DNA from: JABWAM01 sp964653025
GTDB taxonomy: Bacteria > Verrucomicrobiota > Verrucomicrobiia > JABWAM01
Length of the DNA stretch: 64,000 nucleotides
Reading direction: 5' to 3'
Assembly (NCBI GenBank): GCA_964653025.1
Contig: CAZZBZ010000005.1
Span: forward strand, 1-64,000
Shown here: one piece after another, positions 47,326 to 55,527 of the stretch
How the letters are laid out: each line of letters begins with the position of its first letter
How positions within the stretch are numbered: position 1 is the stretch's first letter
Program-made: the position numbers and the translations under genes
Notes under the pieces: model-generated
What the model was told of the DNA's origin: nothing
The model's database searches: none
Seen by the model: only the letters and a program-made list of their open reading frames with translations

Positions 47326-50300
47326 ATGGCGTTGCGACCACGATATTTTACCCGAACCGAGTGGCTCGGGTTCTGGATCACGACAGTTGTCTCCTTTGCC
47401 GTCTACGCCTTCACGCTTGCACCGAACGTGACGCTCGAGGACTCGGGTGAGTTCCTCACCGCGGGATACCAGTGGGGCGTGCCGCACCCGCCGGGCTACC
47501 CGGCGTGGGCGATCTCGGTAAACCTCTTTGTACGAATGATCCCCTTTGGGAACATCGCCTGGCGGGGAAACCTGATGTCCGCCTTCTACGGCGCATTAAG
47601 CGCAGGGCTTCTCACGCTGCTCGCCTGCAAACTCGCCGAGCGACTCTGGAGCCTGGAGCGGCTGAAGAACTTCTCCCTACCGGGGATCTCGCGGGAGGCC
47701 TTGATCCTCGTCGCGGGCTTGGTGGCCGGCCTGGTCAGCGCCTTCATCGACACGGTTTGGTCGCAGGCCACGATCACCGAGGTCTACACGCTCAACGCCT
47801 TCTTCTTCAATCTTCTCGGCCTACTCGTCCTTCGATGGTTCGACTCACCCGCCCAGTGGCGATGGCCCTGCCTCATCTCGCTCGTCTTCGGCCTCGGCAT
47901 CACCAACCACCAGACCCTGCTGGTGGCCGCGCCGGCTTTTGTTTTCGCGATGTTCTACGCCGATCGCGTGCTCTACCGCGACTGCGCGTTCCTCGCGTCG
48001 CTTACCTGCGCGATCTTCGCATGGCAGAGCAGTCTCTGGTTCATGTGGATTTTTTCGGCGGGATTCCTCATGCACTTCCTTTCCCTGATGGTTCGCGAAG
48101 CGCGCGCATGGAACGTACGGAATCTTTTCAGCGCCACGTTCTCGATGCTTTTGGCCTCCCTTGCCATGGTCGTGTTTTCGGAGGGAGATGACCGGCCGCT
48201 CTGGATTTTTCTTTCCGCGGTGCTTCTCGCGACCTGGAGCGGCATCCTGATCTTCGACCTCGCGACGCGCCACGGGGCGCTCAAGGCGATTTCGCCGTTT
48301 CTCCTGAGCTTCCTGATGTTCGTGGTTGGAAGCAGCGTCTACCTCTACATGCCGCTTTCCTCCCACACCAACCCTCCCATGAACTGGGGGTTCACGCGGA
48401 CGGTGGAGGGTTTTCGCCACCACATCACCCGCGGCCAGTACGAGCGCATCCAGGTGGACCGCCCCATCCGCGTGCTCATGGGGCAGTACAACCAGTTTTT
48501 CAACAACCTCGAAGAGAATTTCTCCCTGCCTCTCGCGCTCCTCGGAGTGCTTCCGCTGGTGTACTTTCGTGAGTTCCAGCGTCGCGAGAAGGCCTACCTT
48601 GGGTTCACCGTCCTTTGCTTCACCTTCATGGGCTTCGTGCTGGTCCTCCTGCTCAACGCGAAGTTTGACCTCCAGTCCTCCTTCATCATCCGCGTCTTCT
48701 TCTCACTCTCGCACGGGGTGTACGCGCTCTGGATCGGTCTCGGGACGATCTTCTTGCTCCACTGGGCTCAGAGCGCGCGGCGGGCGCTGCCGGTTTTCGC
48801 CACTTCCCTCGGACTCGTGTTTGTCGCACTCATCGGCTTCCAGTTCGGGCGTGCTTGGGCCTGGGAGGCGATCTGGCTTGCCGGCGGCACGCTCTTTGTC
48901 GGCGCCCTCGTTCGCCTCGTCCAGCACCCGGGCTGGTCCCGCGGCGCCCTCGCTTTCGTCGCTGCAATTCCGCTGGTTCCCCTCTGCATGAACTGGGCCG
49001 GAAGCGAGATGCGCGGACACGACTTTGGATGGCGCTATGGCCACGACATGCTCAAGGACTGCGATCGCGATGCCGTCGTCTACGGGGGAACCGACCCGGG
49101 CCGCTTCGTTCCCACTTACATGATTTTCGTGGACAGCTTTCAGCCGAAGCGCTGGCGCAAGGACCCGAACTTCGACCGTCGCGACCTGTACATCATCACG
49201 CAGAACGCCCTCGCGGACCAGACGTACATGAACTACATCCGCGGCCATTACGACACGGGCCGCGAAAAGATGGACCGCTGGTATCACCGTTTCTTGGGCC
49301 GCGACAAACTCTACCCCAGGGATCCTTTGCGCCTGCCGAACGACCAGGAGTTCAACATGATCTTCAGCGAGGTGGTACAGTCCGCGCAAAACAACCCGCA
49401 GAGCGGCGTCACCTTCCAGCGCGACGCGATGGGGAAGGTGGTGCGAGCCAGCGTGCAGGGCGTCGAGGGCGTCTTCGCAATCAACGGGGCGATCGCCAAG
49501 TGGATCTTCGAGCAGAACAAGGCGAAGCACACCTTCTATGTCGAGGAGAGCTATCCGATTCCATGGATGTACCCCTACCTCGAGCCGTTCGGGCTCTTCA
49601 TGAAACTCAACAAGGAGCCCATCAAGGAGATCTCCCGCGAGGTCGTGAAGCGCGACATGGCGCTCTGGACCCGGCTGGATGCCGAGTTCATGGGAAACCC
49701 GAAGTTTGTGCGCGATGACGTGGCTCGCAAGTCCTTCTCGAAGCTCCGCAGTTCCATCGGGGGTGTCTACCTTTATCGCGGCATGCACCGCGAGGCGGAG
49801 AAGAGCCTGAGACAGTCGCTCGACTTCTATCCCGCCAGCGCCGAGGCCCGCTCTCGCCTCACCGAGTGCCTTGTCAATCAGGGGCGCTTCGACGAGGCCC
49901 TCGTCATCTGCGAGGAATGGCTTGCCCTCGACCCCTTCAACCCCGCTCCCCAGGACGTGCTCGCGAAGGTCAGCGCAATGCGCAACCTGGTCAACAAGGA
50001 AGCGGAAATGTCCTCTCTTTATGCGTCCTGTAAGAATGATCCCCAGTTCATTCTCCAGTACGCCATGGTCCTGAGGGACCGGGGCAAGGGGTCCGAGGTT
50101 GACCGTGTGGTTGACGGATATCTGGCCCTCCCCTCTTCGCCCACGGCGTGGTGGCAGAACTTCATTCAGTTCTACCTTCAGTCCAATCGGCCCGATCGCG
50201 TGGAGGCCCTTCTCCAGCGTCTGGTCAAGCGCGAGCCGAAAAACGCCCTCGCCTTCTACAATCTGGGGATGCTCCAGGCTTCCGCCCTTCGGGGCGAGGA

Positions 50301-50421
50301 GGCATGCGCCAACCTTGCGAAGGCGATCGCGATCGATTCAAATCTCGTTAATCAGGCCCGCGCCGACCCGCGCTTCAACGCCATCCGGGGGATGACGAAG
50401 TTCCAAAAGTTGGTGCCCTGA
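47326..50421 (+). CDS. DUF2723 multi-spanning membrane protein with C-terminal TPR-like region
   Basis: 1031 residues. The N-terminal 550 residues have about ten membrane helices and the DUF2723 (PMT-like glycosyltransferase) hallmark LEDSGEFLTAGYQWGVPHPPGYP near residue 34, with the acidic Glu-Asp pair expected at a GT-C active site. A periplasmic domain (about 570-840) includes YGGTDPGRF and YMIFVDSFQ. The C-terminal 180 residues resemble TPR repeats (MHREAEKSLRQSLDFYPASAEAR, LGMLQASALRGEEACANLAKAI). GT-C enzymes transfer sugars from polyprenyl-phosphate donors, which makes the GT2 gene nearby relevant. Confidence 0.85.
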   Translation: MALRPRYFTRTEWLGFWITTVVSFAVYAFTLAPNVTLEDSGEFLTAGYQWGVPHPPGYPAWAISVNLFVRMIPFGNIAWRGNLMSAFYGALSAGLLTLLACKLAERLWSLERLKNFSLPGISREALILVAGLVAGLVSAFIDTVWSQATITEVYTLNAFFFNLLGLLVLRWFDSPAQWRWPCLISLVFGLGITNHQTLLVAAPAFVFAMFYADRVLYRDCAFLASLTCAIFAWQSSLWFMWIFSAGFLMHFLSLMVREARAWNVRNLFSATFSMLLASLAMVVFSEGDDRPLWIFLSAVLLATWSGILIFDLATRHGALKAISPFLLSFLMFVVGSSVYLYMPLSSHTNPPMNWGFTRTVEGFRHHITRGQYERIQVDRPIRVLMGQYNQFFNNLEENFSLPLALLGVLPLVYFREFQRREKAYLGFTVLCFTFMGFVLVLLLNAKFDLQSSFIIRVFFSLSHGVYALWIGLGTIFLLHWAQSARRALPVFATSLGLVFVALIGFQFGRAWAWEAIWLAGGTLFVGALVRLVQHPGWSRGALAFVAAIPLVPLCMNWAGSEMRGHDFGWRYGHDMLKDCDRDAVVYGGTDPGRFVPTYMIFVDSFQPKRWRKDPNFDRRDLYIITQNALADQTYMNYIRGHYDTGREKMDRWYHRFLGRDKLYPRDPLRLPNDQEFNMIFSEVVQSAQNNPQSGVTFQRDAMGKVVRASVQGVEGVFAINGAIAKWIFEQNKAKHTFYVEESYPIPWMYPYLEPFGLFMKLNKEPIKEISREVVKRDMALWTRLDAEFMGNPKFVRDDVARKSFSKLRSSIGGVYLYRGMHREAEKSLRQSLDFYPASAEARSRLTECLVNQGRFDEALVICEEWLALDPFNPAPQDVLAKVSAMRNLVNKEAEMSSLYASCKNDPQFILQYAMVLRDRGKGSEVDRVVDGYLALPSSPTAWWQNFIQFYLQSNRPDRVEALLQRLVKREPKNALAFYNLGMLQASALRGEEACANLAKAIAIDSNLVNQARADPRFNAIRGMTKFQKLVP

Positions 50422-50520
50422 AGAATCGGTGCCGCTCCAATCCTTTTTCCTGCCGTCTTTTTCGCTTGCGCAGGGGACCAACTCGGTGCAAGGTGCCCAA
50501 CTCTTTTCCAGGAAACAAAT

Positions 50521-50781
50521 ATGCGACGCTGTGATGTAACCGGCAAACGCCCCATGACGGGTCATATCGTCAAGCGGCGCGGCTTGCCCAAGAAGAGCGG
50601 GGGCGTGGGAATCAAGACCACCGCCATTAACCCGCGCAAGTTCTACCCCAACCTGCAGAATCGCCGTCTCTACGTGCCGGAGCTGAAGCGTTTCGTCCGT
50701 GTGCGGATCTCGGCGAACGGCCTGCGCACGGCCCGCAAGAACGGCATCTACCAGACCCTCCGTAAGGCGGGTATTCTCTGA
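50521..50781 (+). CDS. rpmB: 50S ribosomal protein L28
   Basis: Large-subunit ribosomal protein, 86 residues. MRRCDVTGKRPMTGHIV is the conserved L28 N-terminus (with a single Cys, not a zinc-binding set), and RRLYVPELKRFVRVRISANGLRT is the core. A ribosome site AGGAAA precedes the ATG. Directly followed by rpsR with 7 bases between, so the two are cotranscribed. Confidence 0.97.
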   Translation: MRRCDVTGKRPMTGHIVKRRGLPKKSGGVGIKTTAINPRKFYPNLQNRRLYVPELKRFVRVRISANGLRTARKNGIYQTLRKAGIL

Positions 50782-50788
50782 GCCTCCC

Positions 50789-51025
50789 ATGAGCACCCGC
50801 AAACCCCGTTTCCCGCGCCGCCGCCGCACCCAGCCCGGGGCCTCGCGCCGACGTCCGAACATCAACCTCGAAGATCTGGATTTTCGCAACGTCGAGGTTC
50901 TCAAGAAGTTTGTCACCGAGCACGGGCGCATCCTCAGCCGCCAGTACACGAACCTACCCGCACGCTTCCAGCGGCGCCTCGCGCTGGCCATCAAGCGCGC
51001 CCGCAACGCCCTCCTGATCAAGTAG
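50789..51025 (+). CDS. rpsR: 30S ribosomal protein S18
   Basis: Small-subunit ribosomal protein that binds S6 at the platform, 78 residues. The basic N-terminal tail (RKPRFPRRRRTQPG) is longer and more Arg-rich than in many bacteria; the core LRNVEVLKKFVTEHG-type helix and YTNLPARFQRRLALAIKRAR are conserved. rpmB-rpsR pairing differs from the common rpsF-rpsR arrangement; rpsF is not here. Confidence 0.97.
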   Translation: MSTRKPRFPRRRRTQPGASRRRPNINLEDLDFRNVEVLKKFVTEHGRILSRQYTNLPARFQRRLALAIKRARNALLIK

Positions 51026-51092
51026 GGGCGGGGCCGTCGGGGGTGGTACGCGGAGTTGACTTCGCTCAGTGAGTTGCGGAGCGTGACGCCCC

Positions 51093-51866
51093 GTGAAGAT
51101 CACTTTCCTCGGAAGCGGGACCTCCCACGGGGTGCCGATGATTGGCTGCGACTGCGCGGTGTGCCGGTCAGCCGATCCGCACAACCGGCGCCTGCGTCCC
51201 TCGATCCTCGTTGAGAAGGAGGGCTTTGTCCTTGTCGTGGACACCCCCCCCGACTTTCGAGAGCAATGCCTCCGGGCGAACGTCCGCCGCCTTGATGCAA
51301 TCCTCTACACCCACGAGCATAATGACCATCTCATCGGTCTCGATGAGTTGCGCCGTTTCTGTGTGATGCATGACTGCCGCCTTCCCGCCTACGGCCCGAA
51401 GCGGGCCATCGCAAGCATCGAGCGGATGTTTCCCTACGCGGTCCATCAGCCCGTGCCCTACAAGGGACTTCCCGAACTCGACCTCCACGAAGTCACGGGG
51501 CCGTTCACGCTCGGACCGTGGCGCATCACCCCGTGGACCCTGCCGCACGGGAATACAGAAACTCTCGGGTTTCGCTTCGATGATGCGGGCGGTCCGCGGT
51601 TCGCTTACTTCACTGACTGTGCCGCAGTCCCCGCGCCAGCGCGGGAGTCCATCCGCGGCATCCCGCTCCTCATCCTCGACGCCCTTCGCCATCGTCCGCA
51701 CCCCACCCACCTCACGGTCGAGCAGGCTCTCGATGCGGTCCGCGACGTGCGGCCCGGGCGCACTCTCCTCACACACATCTGCCACGATCTCGACCACGTC
51801 GCCACGAACGCCGCGCTCCCGACCGGCGTGGCCCTCGCCCACGATGGGCTGGTCATTGAGATCTGA
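51093..51866 (+). CDS. PhnP-like metallo-beta-lactamase-fold hydrolase
   Basis: 257 residues from a GTG. FLGSGTSHGVPMIGCDCAVC starts the fold, with the Cys cluster CDCAVC typical of PhnP/RNase-Z-like proteins. The metal motif THEHNDHLIGLDELRRF (HxHxDH) is intact; later ligands are in LPHGNTET and LTHICHDL. PhnP cleaves cyclic ribose phosphates from phosphonate breakdown, but without other phn genes the substrate is open; a general phosphodiesterase role is likely. It follows rpsR by 67 bases. Confidence 0.9.
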   Translation: MKITFLGSGTSHGVPMIGCDCAVCRSADPHNRRLRPSILVEKEGFVLVVDTPPDFREQCLRANVRRLDAILYTHEHNDHLIGLDELRRFCVMHDCRLPAYGPKRAIASIERMFPYAVHQPVPYKGLPELDLHEVTGPFTLGPWRITPWTLPHGNTETLGFRFDDAGGPRFAYFTDCAAVPAPARESIRGIPLLILDALRHRPHPTHLTVEQALDAVRDVRPGRTLLTHICHDLDHVATNAALPTGVALAHDGLVIEI

Positions 51867-51876
51867 TAAACCGCTC

Positions 51877-53247
51877 ATGAAGATTGAGAAATTCGCACGC
51901 AGCGTCCGCATCGAAGTCTCGGCGGAGCGGGCTTTTGCGTGGCATAACCGCCCCGGAGCCTTCGAGCGGCTCGTGCCCCCATGGCTGCAGGTGGATCGGC
52001 TCTCGGGCCCACCAAAACTCCAGGACGGTACGGAGGTCGTTTTGCGTTTAGGACGCTGGCCGTTTCGCTTCCGCTGGGTGGCGCGGCATCGCGACGTTCG
52101 CCCGCCCGCGCAATTTGTGGACGAGCAGGCGCGCGGTCCGTTCTCCCGCTGGGTTCACACCCACCGGTTCGAGGCAGCGGGGCCCAACGGCTGCGTCCTT
52201 ACCGACGAAATTGAGTACCGCCCCCCGTTTGGCCTCGGCGCAGGGTGGGTCCGAAGGGAGTTGGAACGCATCTTCCGCTTTCGCCACCACGTGACCCGCT
52301 GCGATCTTCGCGCACACGCGGCTGGCCCCGACCGCCCGATGCGGGTGCTCGTCACGGGTTCACGCGGGCTTTTGGGAAGTCACCTGCTCCCCTATCTAAC
52401 CTCCGGCGGGCACGAGGTGGTCCGTCTCCTCCATCGCCCGGATCCCACGCTCATGGGTGCACTCGACCTTGAAAACGGGGATTTGGAAGCCTGGGAAGGC
52501 TTGGACGCGGTGATCCATCTTGCTGGAGCGAATCTCGCCGCGCGACGCTGGACGCCCCAGTGGAAGCGCGCGTTGCGTGCAAGTCGAATCGACTTCACCC
52601 GGCGCCTGGTGGAACGCCTCGCCCGTCTGGCCCGCCCGCCGCGCGTCCTTGTCTGCGCCTCGGCGACCGGCTGGTATGGCATGTCCTCGGGGGAAAAGTT
52701 CGACGAGAAATCCCCCGCAGGGCAGGGCTTTCTCGCCGAACTCACCCGCGATTGGGAGGCCGCTGCAGAGCCGTCAGTCCATCGCGGCATTCGTGTGGTT
52801 CACCTGCGCTTCGGAATGATCCTTTCCCCGAGGGGAGGGGCGCTGGGGAAGATGCTTCCCCTTTTTCGGGCAGGCCTGGGCGGACCGTTGGGCGATGGCC
52901 GTCAGTGGACGAGTTGGATCGCGATCGACGACGCCCTCGACGTGATCCTTCGTGCTCTCCAGCGCACCACCCTATCGGGACCCGTGAATGCAGTGGCTCC
53001 CTTTCCTGTGAGCAATGCCTCCTTCATGGCGTCCCTCGGCCGAGCGTTGGGGCGCCCTGCGACGCTACGCGTCCCGTCGGGGATCCTGCGCCTTGCATTC
53101 GGCGAAATGGCCGACGACCTGCTCCTCGGCGGGGCGCAGGTCCTGCCCTCGCGACTGATGGAGGACGGTTTTGCATTCCGCTTCCCGATGCTCGACGCCG
53201 CATTGCGGCACATGTCTGGACACTACCCCCCGGGTGCGATGAAATGA
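51877..53247 (+). CDS. SRPBCC domain fused to a TIGR01777-type NAD-dependent epimerase
   Basis: 456 residues. Residues 1-150 form a SRPBCC/polyketide-cyclase-like START fold (VRIEVSAERAFAWHNRPGAF). The second domain starts at RVLVTGSRGLLGSHLLPYL (Rossmann GxxGxxG) and runs to the end: VIHLAGANLAARRWTPQWK, SATGWYG and the C-terminal FRFPMLDAALRHM match the YfcH/TIGR01777 family. The fusion is known in other bacteria. No substrate is established; the family is thought to be sugar-nucleotide or cell-division linked. It lies 10 bases after the PhnP-like gene. Confidence 0.9.
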   Translation: MKIEKFARSVRIEVSAERAFAWHNRPGAFERLVPPWLQVDRLSGPPKLQDGTEVVLRLGRWPFRFRWVARHRDVRPPAQFVDEQARGPFSRWVHTHRFEAAGPNGCVLTDEIEYRPPFGLGAGWVRRELERIFRFRHHVTRCDLRAHAAGPDRPMRVLVTGSRGLLGSHLLPYLTSGGHEVVRLLHRPDPTLMGALDLENGDLEAWEGLDAVIHLAGANLAARRWTPQWKRALRASRIDFTRRLVERLARLARPPRVLVCASATGWYGMSSGEKFDEKSPAGQGFLAELTRDWEAAAEPSVHRGIRVVHLRFGMILSPRGGALGKMLPLFRAGLGGPLGDGRQWTSWIAIDDALDVILRALQRTTLSGPVNAVAPFPVSNASFMASLGRALGRPATLRVPSGILRLAFGEMADDLLLGGAQVLPSRLMEDGFAFRFPMLDAALRHMSGHYPPGAMK

Positions 53248-53331
53248 AAGTTGTCGAGGGGCGGTCCCCCCTTCTCGAAAGGGGCGAATGGCGGTTGCGC
53301 CGGGGAGGAGCCTCGAGGCTAGACTAAAGGC

Positions 53332-54492
53332 ATGAGGTACCTTCCAGAATGTTTTCTCTCCTGCGAGATCGCGACCCTTGCTCTCTTATTGGCCCTCGCT
53401 GTGCCCTGTCCCGCGCTCGAGTCATCCGTCGCGCGCCACAATCTCGTGGTCGTCGCCCCCGACCGGGATTTTGCGGATGCCGTGGGTCTTGAGGTGGAAC
53501 GCGCGGCCGAACGCTTCCACCGCGCCTTCGGGCTCTCCCTCACGGGGCCCGGGACGGGACCGATGATTGTCGTGCAGGTCGGGGTTACGAACGCCGCGGA
53601 GAATGGCGAAGGCTCCCTCTCGCTCCAGGTCGAGGGAAGCACTCCAAAAATCCGCCTCCGATGGGGTGCCCCTCCTCTTCGCCGCGAAGCGCTTTCGCGC
53701 GGGACGCTCCACGCCCTCGCCCTGCGCCATGCCCTCGTGGGTGGGGTGCGGCCCCTCTCGGAGGTGCCCGTCTGGGTACTTGACGGCGTGGCGATGCTGG
53801 CCACCCCCGCGGAGGTGGCGGAGGTGGAATGCGCGCGCGCCGCGCTCCTCGCCCGCCTCGCCCCGCGACTGACGTTTGAGGCCGCGCTCGGGTTGCTGGC
53901 CGGGCGGGCGCTTGGCGAGGACGATCGCCGCGGCCTCGCGGGGGCCCTCTTCATCGACGCGGCCTCAACACCCAAGGCGCGGGCCCGCCTTCTTGCCGCC
54001 CTGCCCTCCTTCGGAGTGGACCCCGGGGCGGTCCTGGCCGACGTGACCGGGCGCGCCGATATCGAAGCGTGGTGGGCTGAATGGTGGCAGGGACAGTCCG
54101 CACGCCTCCCGCCCCTTCGCCTCGGTTGGAAAACAACGCGGCTATGGATCCTCACACGGAAGAAGGACAGAGAGGCGCCTCTCACCCCCGAGGCGAGCAT
54201 CGCGCCCGTCGCCAACCCATGGTTCGGCCCGTGGTTTACTGCCCCCCCCTCGGTGGAGACCTCCTCCCTCGATGGGCTTCGCATCGAGATCGAACGACGG
54301 CGAGGCGAGTCCCTTGGATGGTTCGACGAGATCGGGGGAATGGGCTTCGCTTCGCGCGCCGAGTGGCTGAAGGAAGGTCGTCGGGGAGCTGCCGAGGGCG
54401 AAGAGGTCGTGGCAAGAGGGCCGGCGCGGCAGTGGTTTCGTTCGTTGAACCTTTCTCCCGGGGATGCCTCGCGTGGCCGAGACAGAGATTAA
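53332..54492 (+). CDS. Exported protein, possibly a degenerate peptidase-MA-like domain
   Basis: I do not firmly recognise this 386-residue protein. It has a signal peptide (about 1-29). The middle holds TLHALALRHALVGGV followed by VPVWVLDGVAMLATPAEV, which by position resembles the HExxH...PxWLxEG-A signature of gluzincin peptidase-MA proteins, but the HExxH is replaced (HALALRH), so a zinc peptidase would be inactive. The last third is charged and Trp-rich. It stands just before the tRNA gene on the same strand. Confidence 0.6.
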   Translation: MRYLPECFLSCEIATLALLLALAVPCPALESSVARHNLVVVAPDRDFADAVGLEVERAAERFHRAFGLSLTGPGTGPMIVVQVGVTNAAENGEGSLSLQVEGSTPKIRLRWGAPPLRREALSRGTLHALALRHALVGGVRPLSEVPVWVLDGVAMLATPAEVAEVECARAALLARLAPRLTFEAALGLLAGRALGEDDRRGLAGALFIDAASTPKARARLLAALPSFGVDPGAVLADVTGRADIEAWWAEWWQGQSARLPPLRLGWKTTRLWILTRKKDREAPLTPEASIAPVANPWFGPWFTAPPSVETSSLDGLRIEIERRRGESLGWFDEIGGMGFASRAEWLKEGRRGAAEGEEVVARGPARQWFRSLNLSPGDASRGRDRD

Positions 54493-54493
54493 A

Positions 54494-54527
54494 TTGTCTT
54501 TTACTTTGGGTGGGGCCTTATTATATA
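54494..54527 (+). promoter_or_regulatory. Putative sigma-70 promoter for tRNA-Val
   Basis: TTTACT at 54500-54505 and TATATA at 54522-54527 are 16 bases apart; an alternative pairing is TTGTCT (54494-54499) with TATTAT (54519-54524), 19 bases. The stretch is AT-rich in a high-GC setting. Either choice puts transcription only 5-10 bases before the tRNA, so the leader would be very short. Confidence 0.6.
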
Positions 54528-54538
54528 AGCAAACACTT

Positions 54539-54613
54539 GCGCGCTTAGCTCAGGGGTAGAGCGCCTGCTTCACACGCAGGAGGTCGCAGGTTCGAAACCT
54601 GCAGCGCGCACCA
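54539..54613 (+). tRNA. tRNA-Val, anticodon CAC
   Basis: Standard cloverleaf of 75 bases with CCA encoded. Acceptor GCGCGCT pairs AGCGCGC; D arm GCTC/GAGC; anticodon stem CCTGC/GCAGG with loop TTCACAC giving anticodon CAC (reads GTG); T arm GCAGG/CCTGC with TTCGAAA. No intron. It is 16 bases ahead of a LysR gene. Confidence 0.97.
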
Positions 54614-54629
54614 CTCTTTCCAACCGACC

Positions 54630-55520
54630 ATGAACCTCACCACGCTGAAAATATTCCGAGACCTTGTCGAGACCCGCAGCTTCTCGAAGGCGGCCACTCT
54701 TAACTCGGTAACACAATCGGCGGTCAGCCAGCAGGTGGCAAACCTCGAGAGGAAGCTCAAGTGCCTCCTTGTCGAGCGGGGACACCGCGACTTCGGGCTC
54801 ACCCCTGAAGGGCGACGCTTCTACGAGGGCTGTAAGACACTCACCGGCCAGTTTGAACGAATGATGGCGCAGCTTCAGGAAATGAGCCAGCGGGTGAGCG
54901 GGGCGGTGCGCATCTCCACCGTTTATAGCATCGGCCTCCACGAGCTTCCCCCATACATCAAACAGTACCTCCGCCAGTATCCGTTGGTGAATGTCCACGT
55001 CGAATACCGTCGCGCGCCACAGGTTTACGAGGACGTCCTAGATAGCGTGGCCGACCTGGGCCTCGTCGCCTTTCCCGAAAAGCGCGCTCACCTCGAGGTG
55101 CGTCCCTTCCGCCGCGACCGCCTCGTGGTGATCTGCCATCCCGACCACCCTCTCGGGGCCTCCGCCTCGATCCCGATCCGTCGCATTATCGGGCACAAGT
55201 TCGTCGGCTTCGACCCCGACATCCCCACGCGCAAGGCTCTCGACTCCATCTTTCGCCGCCACCGCATCAAGGTGGAACAGGTCATGGACTTTGACAACGT
55301 GGAGACCCTCAAGCGCGCCGTGGAGATCAACATGGGCATCTCCCTGGTGCCTCTCTCAACCGTGACACAAGAGGTGAAAAACCACTCGCTCCGCCTCGTG
55401 GAGTTCACCGATGAACAGATCTTTCGCCCGCTCGGGCTCATCTCGCGACGGGGGCGCGTTCTCTCCCCCGCGATCAAGGCATTCCTGCGAGTTCTCGAGG
55501 AGGAACCGCGCCTTTCCTGA
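54630..55520 (+). CDS. LysR-family transcriptional regulator
   Basis: 296 residues. N-terminal winged helix (about 1-60) starts MNLTTLKIFRDLVETRSFSK with AVSQQVANLERKLKCLLVER as the recognition part. The effector-binding domain (about 90-290) follows with GAVRISTVYSIGLHELPPYI. The sequence looks CysB/CbbR-like rather than a well-known subclass; the inducer is not readable. Only 16 bases after the tRNA, so it may be read from the tRNA promoter. Its 3' end meets the TolC gene tail to tail (7-base gap). Confidence 0.93.
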   Translation: MNLTTLKIFRDLVETRSFSKAATLNSVTQSAVSQQVANLERKLKCLLVERGHRDFGLTPEGRRFYEGCKTLTGQFERMMAQLQEMSQRVSGAVRISTVYSIGLHELPPYIKQYLRQYPLVNVHVEYRRAPQVYEDVLDSVADLGLVAFPEKRAHLEVRPFRRDRLVVICHPDHPLGASASIPIRRIIGHKFVGFDPDIPTRKALDSIFRRHRIKVEQVMDFDNVETLKRAVEINMGISLVPLSTVTQEVKNHSLRLVEFTDEQIFRPLGLISRRGRVLSPAIKAFLRVLEEEPRLS

Positions 55521-55527
55521 GAGTGCC

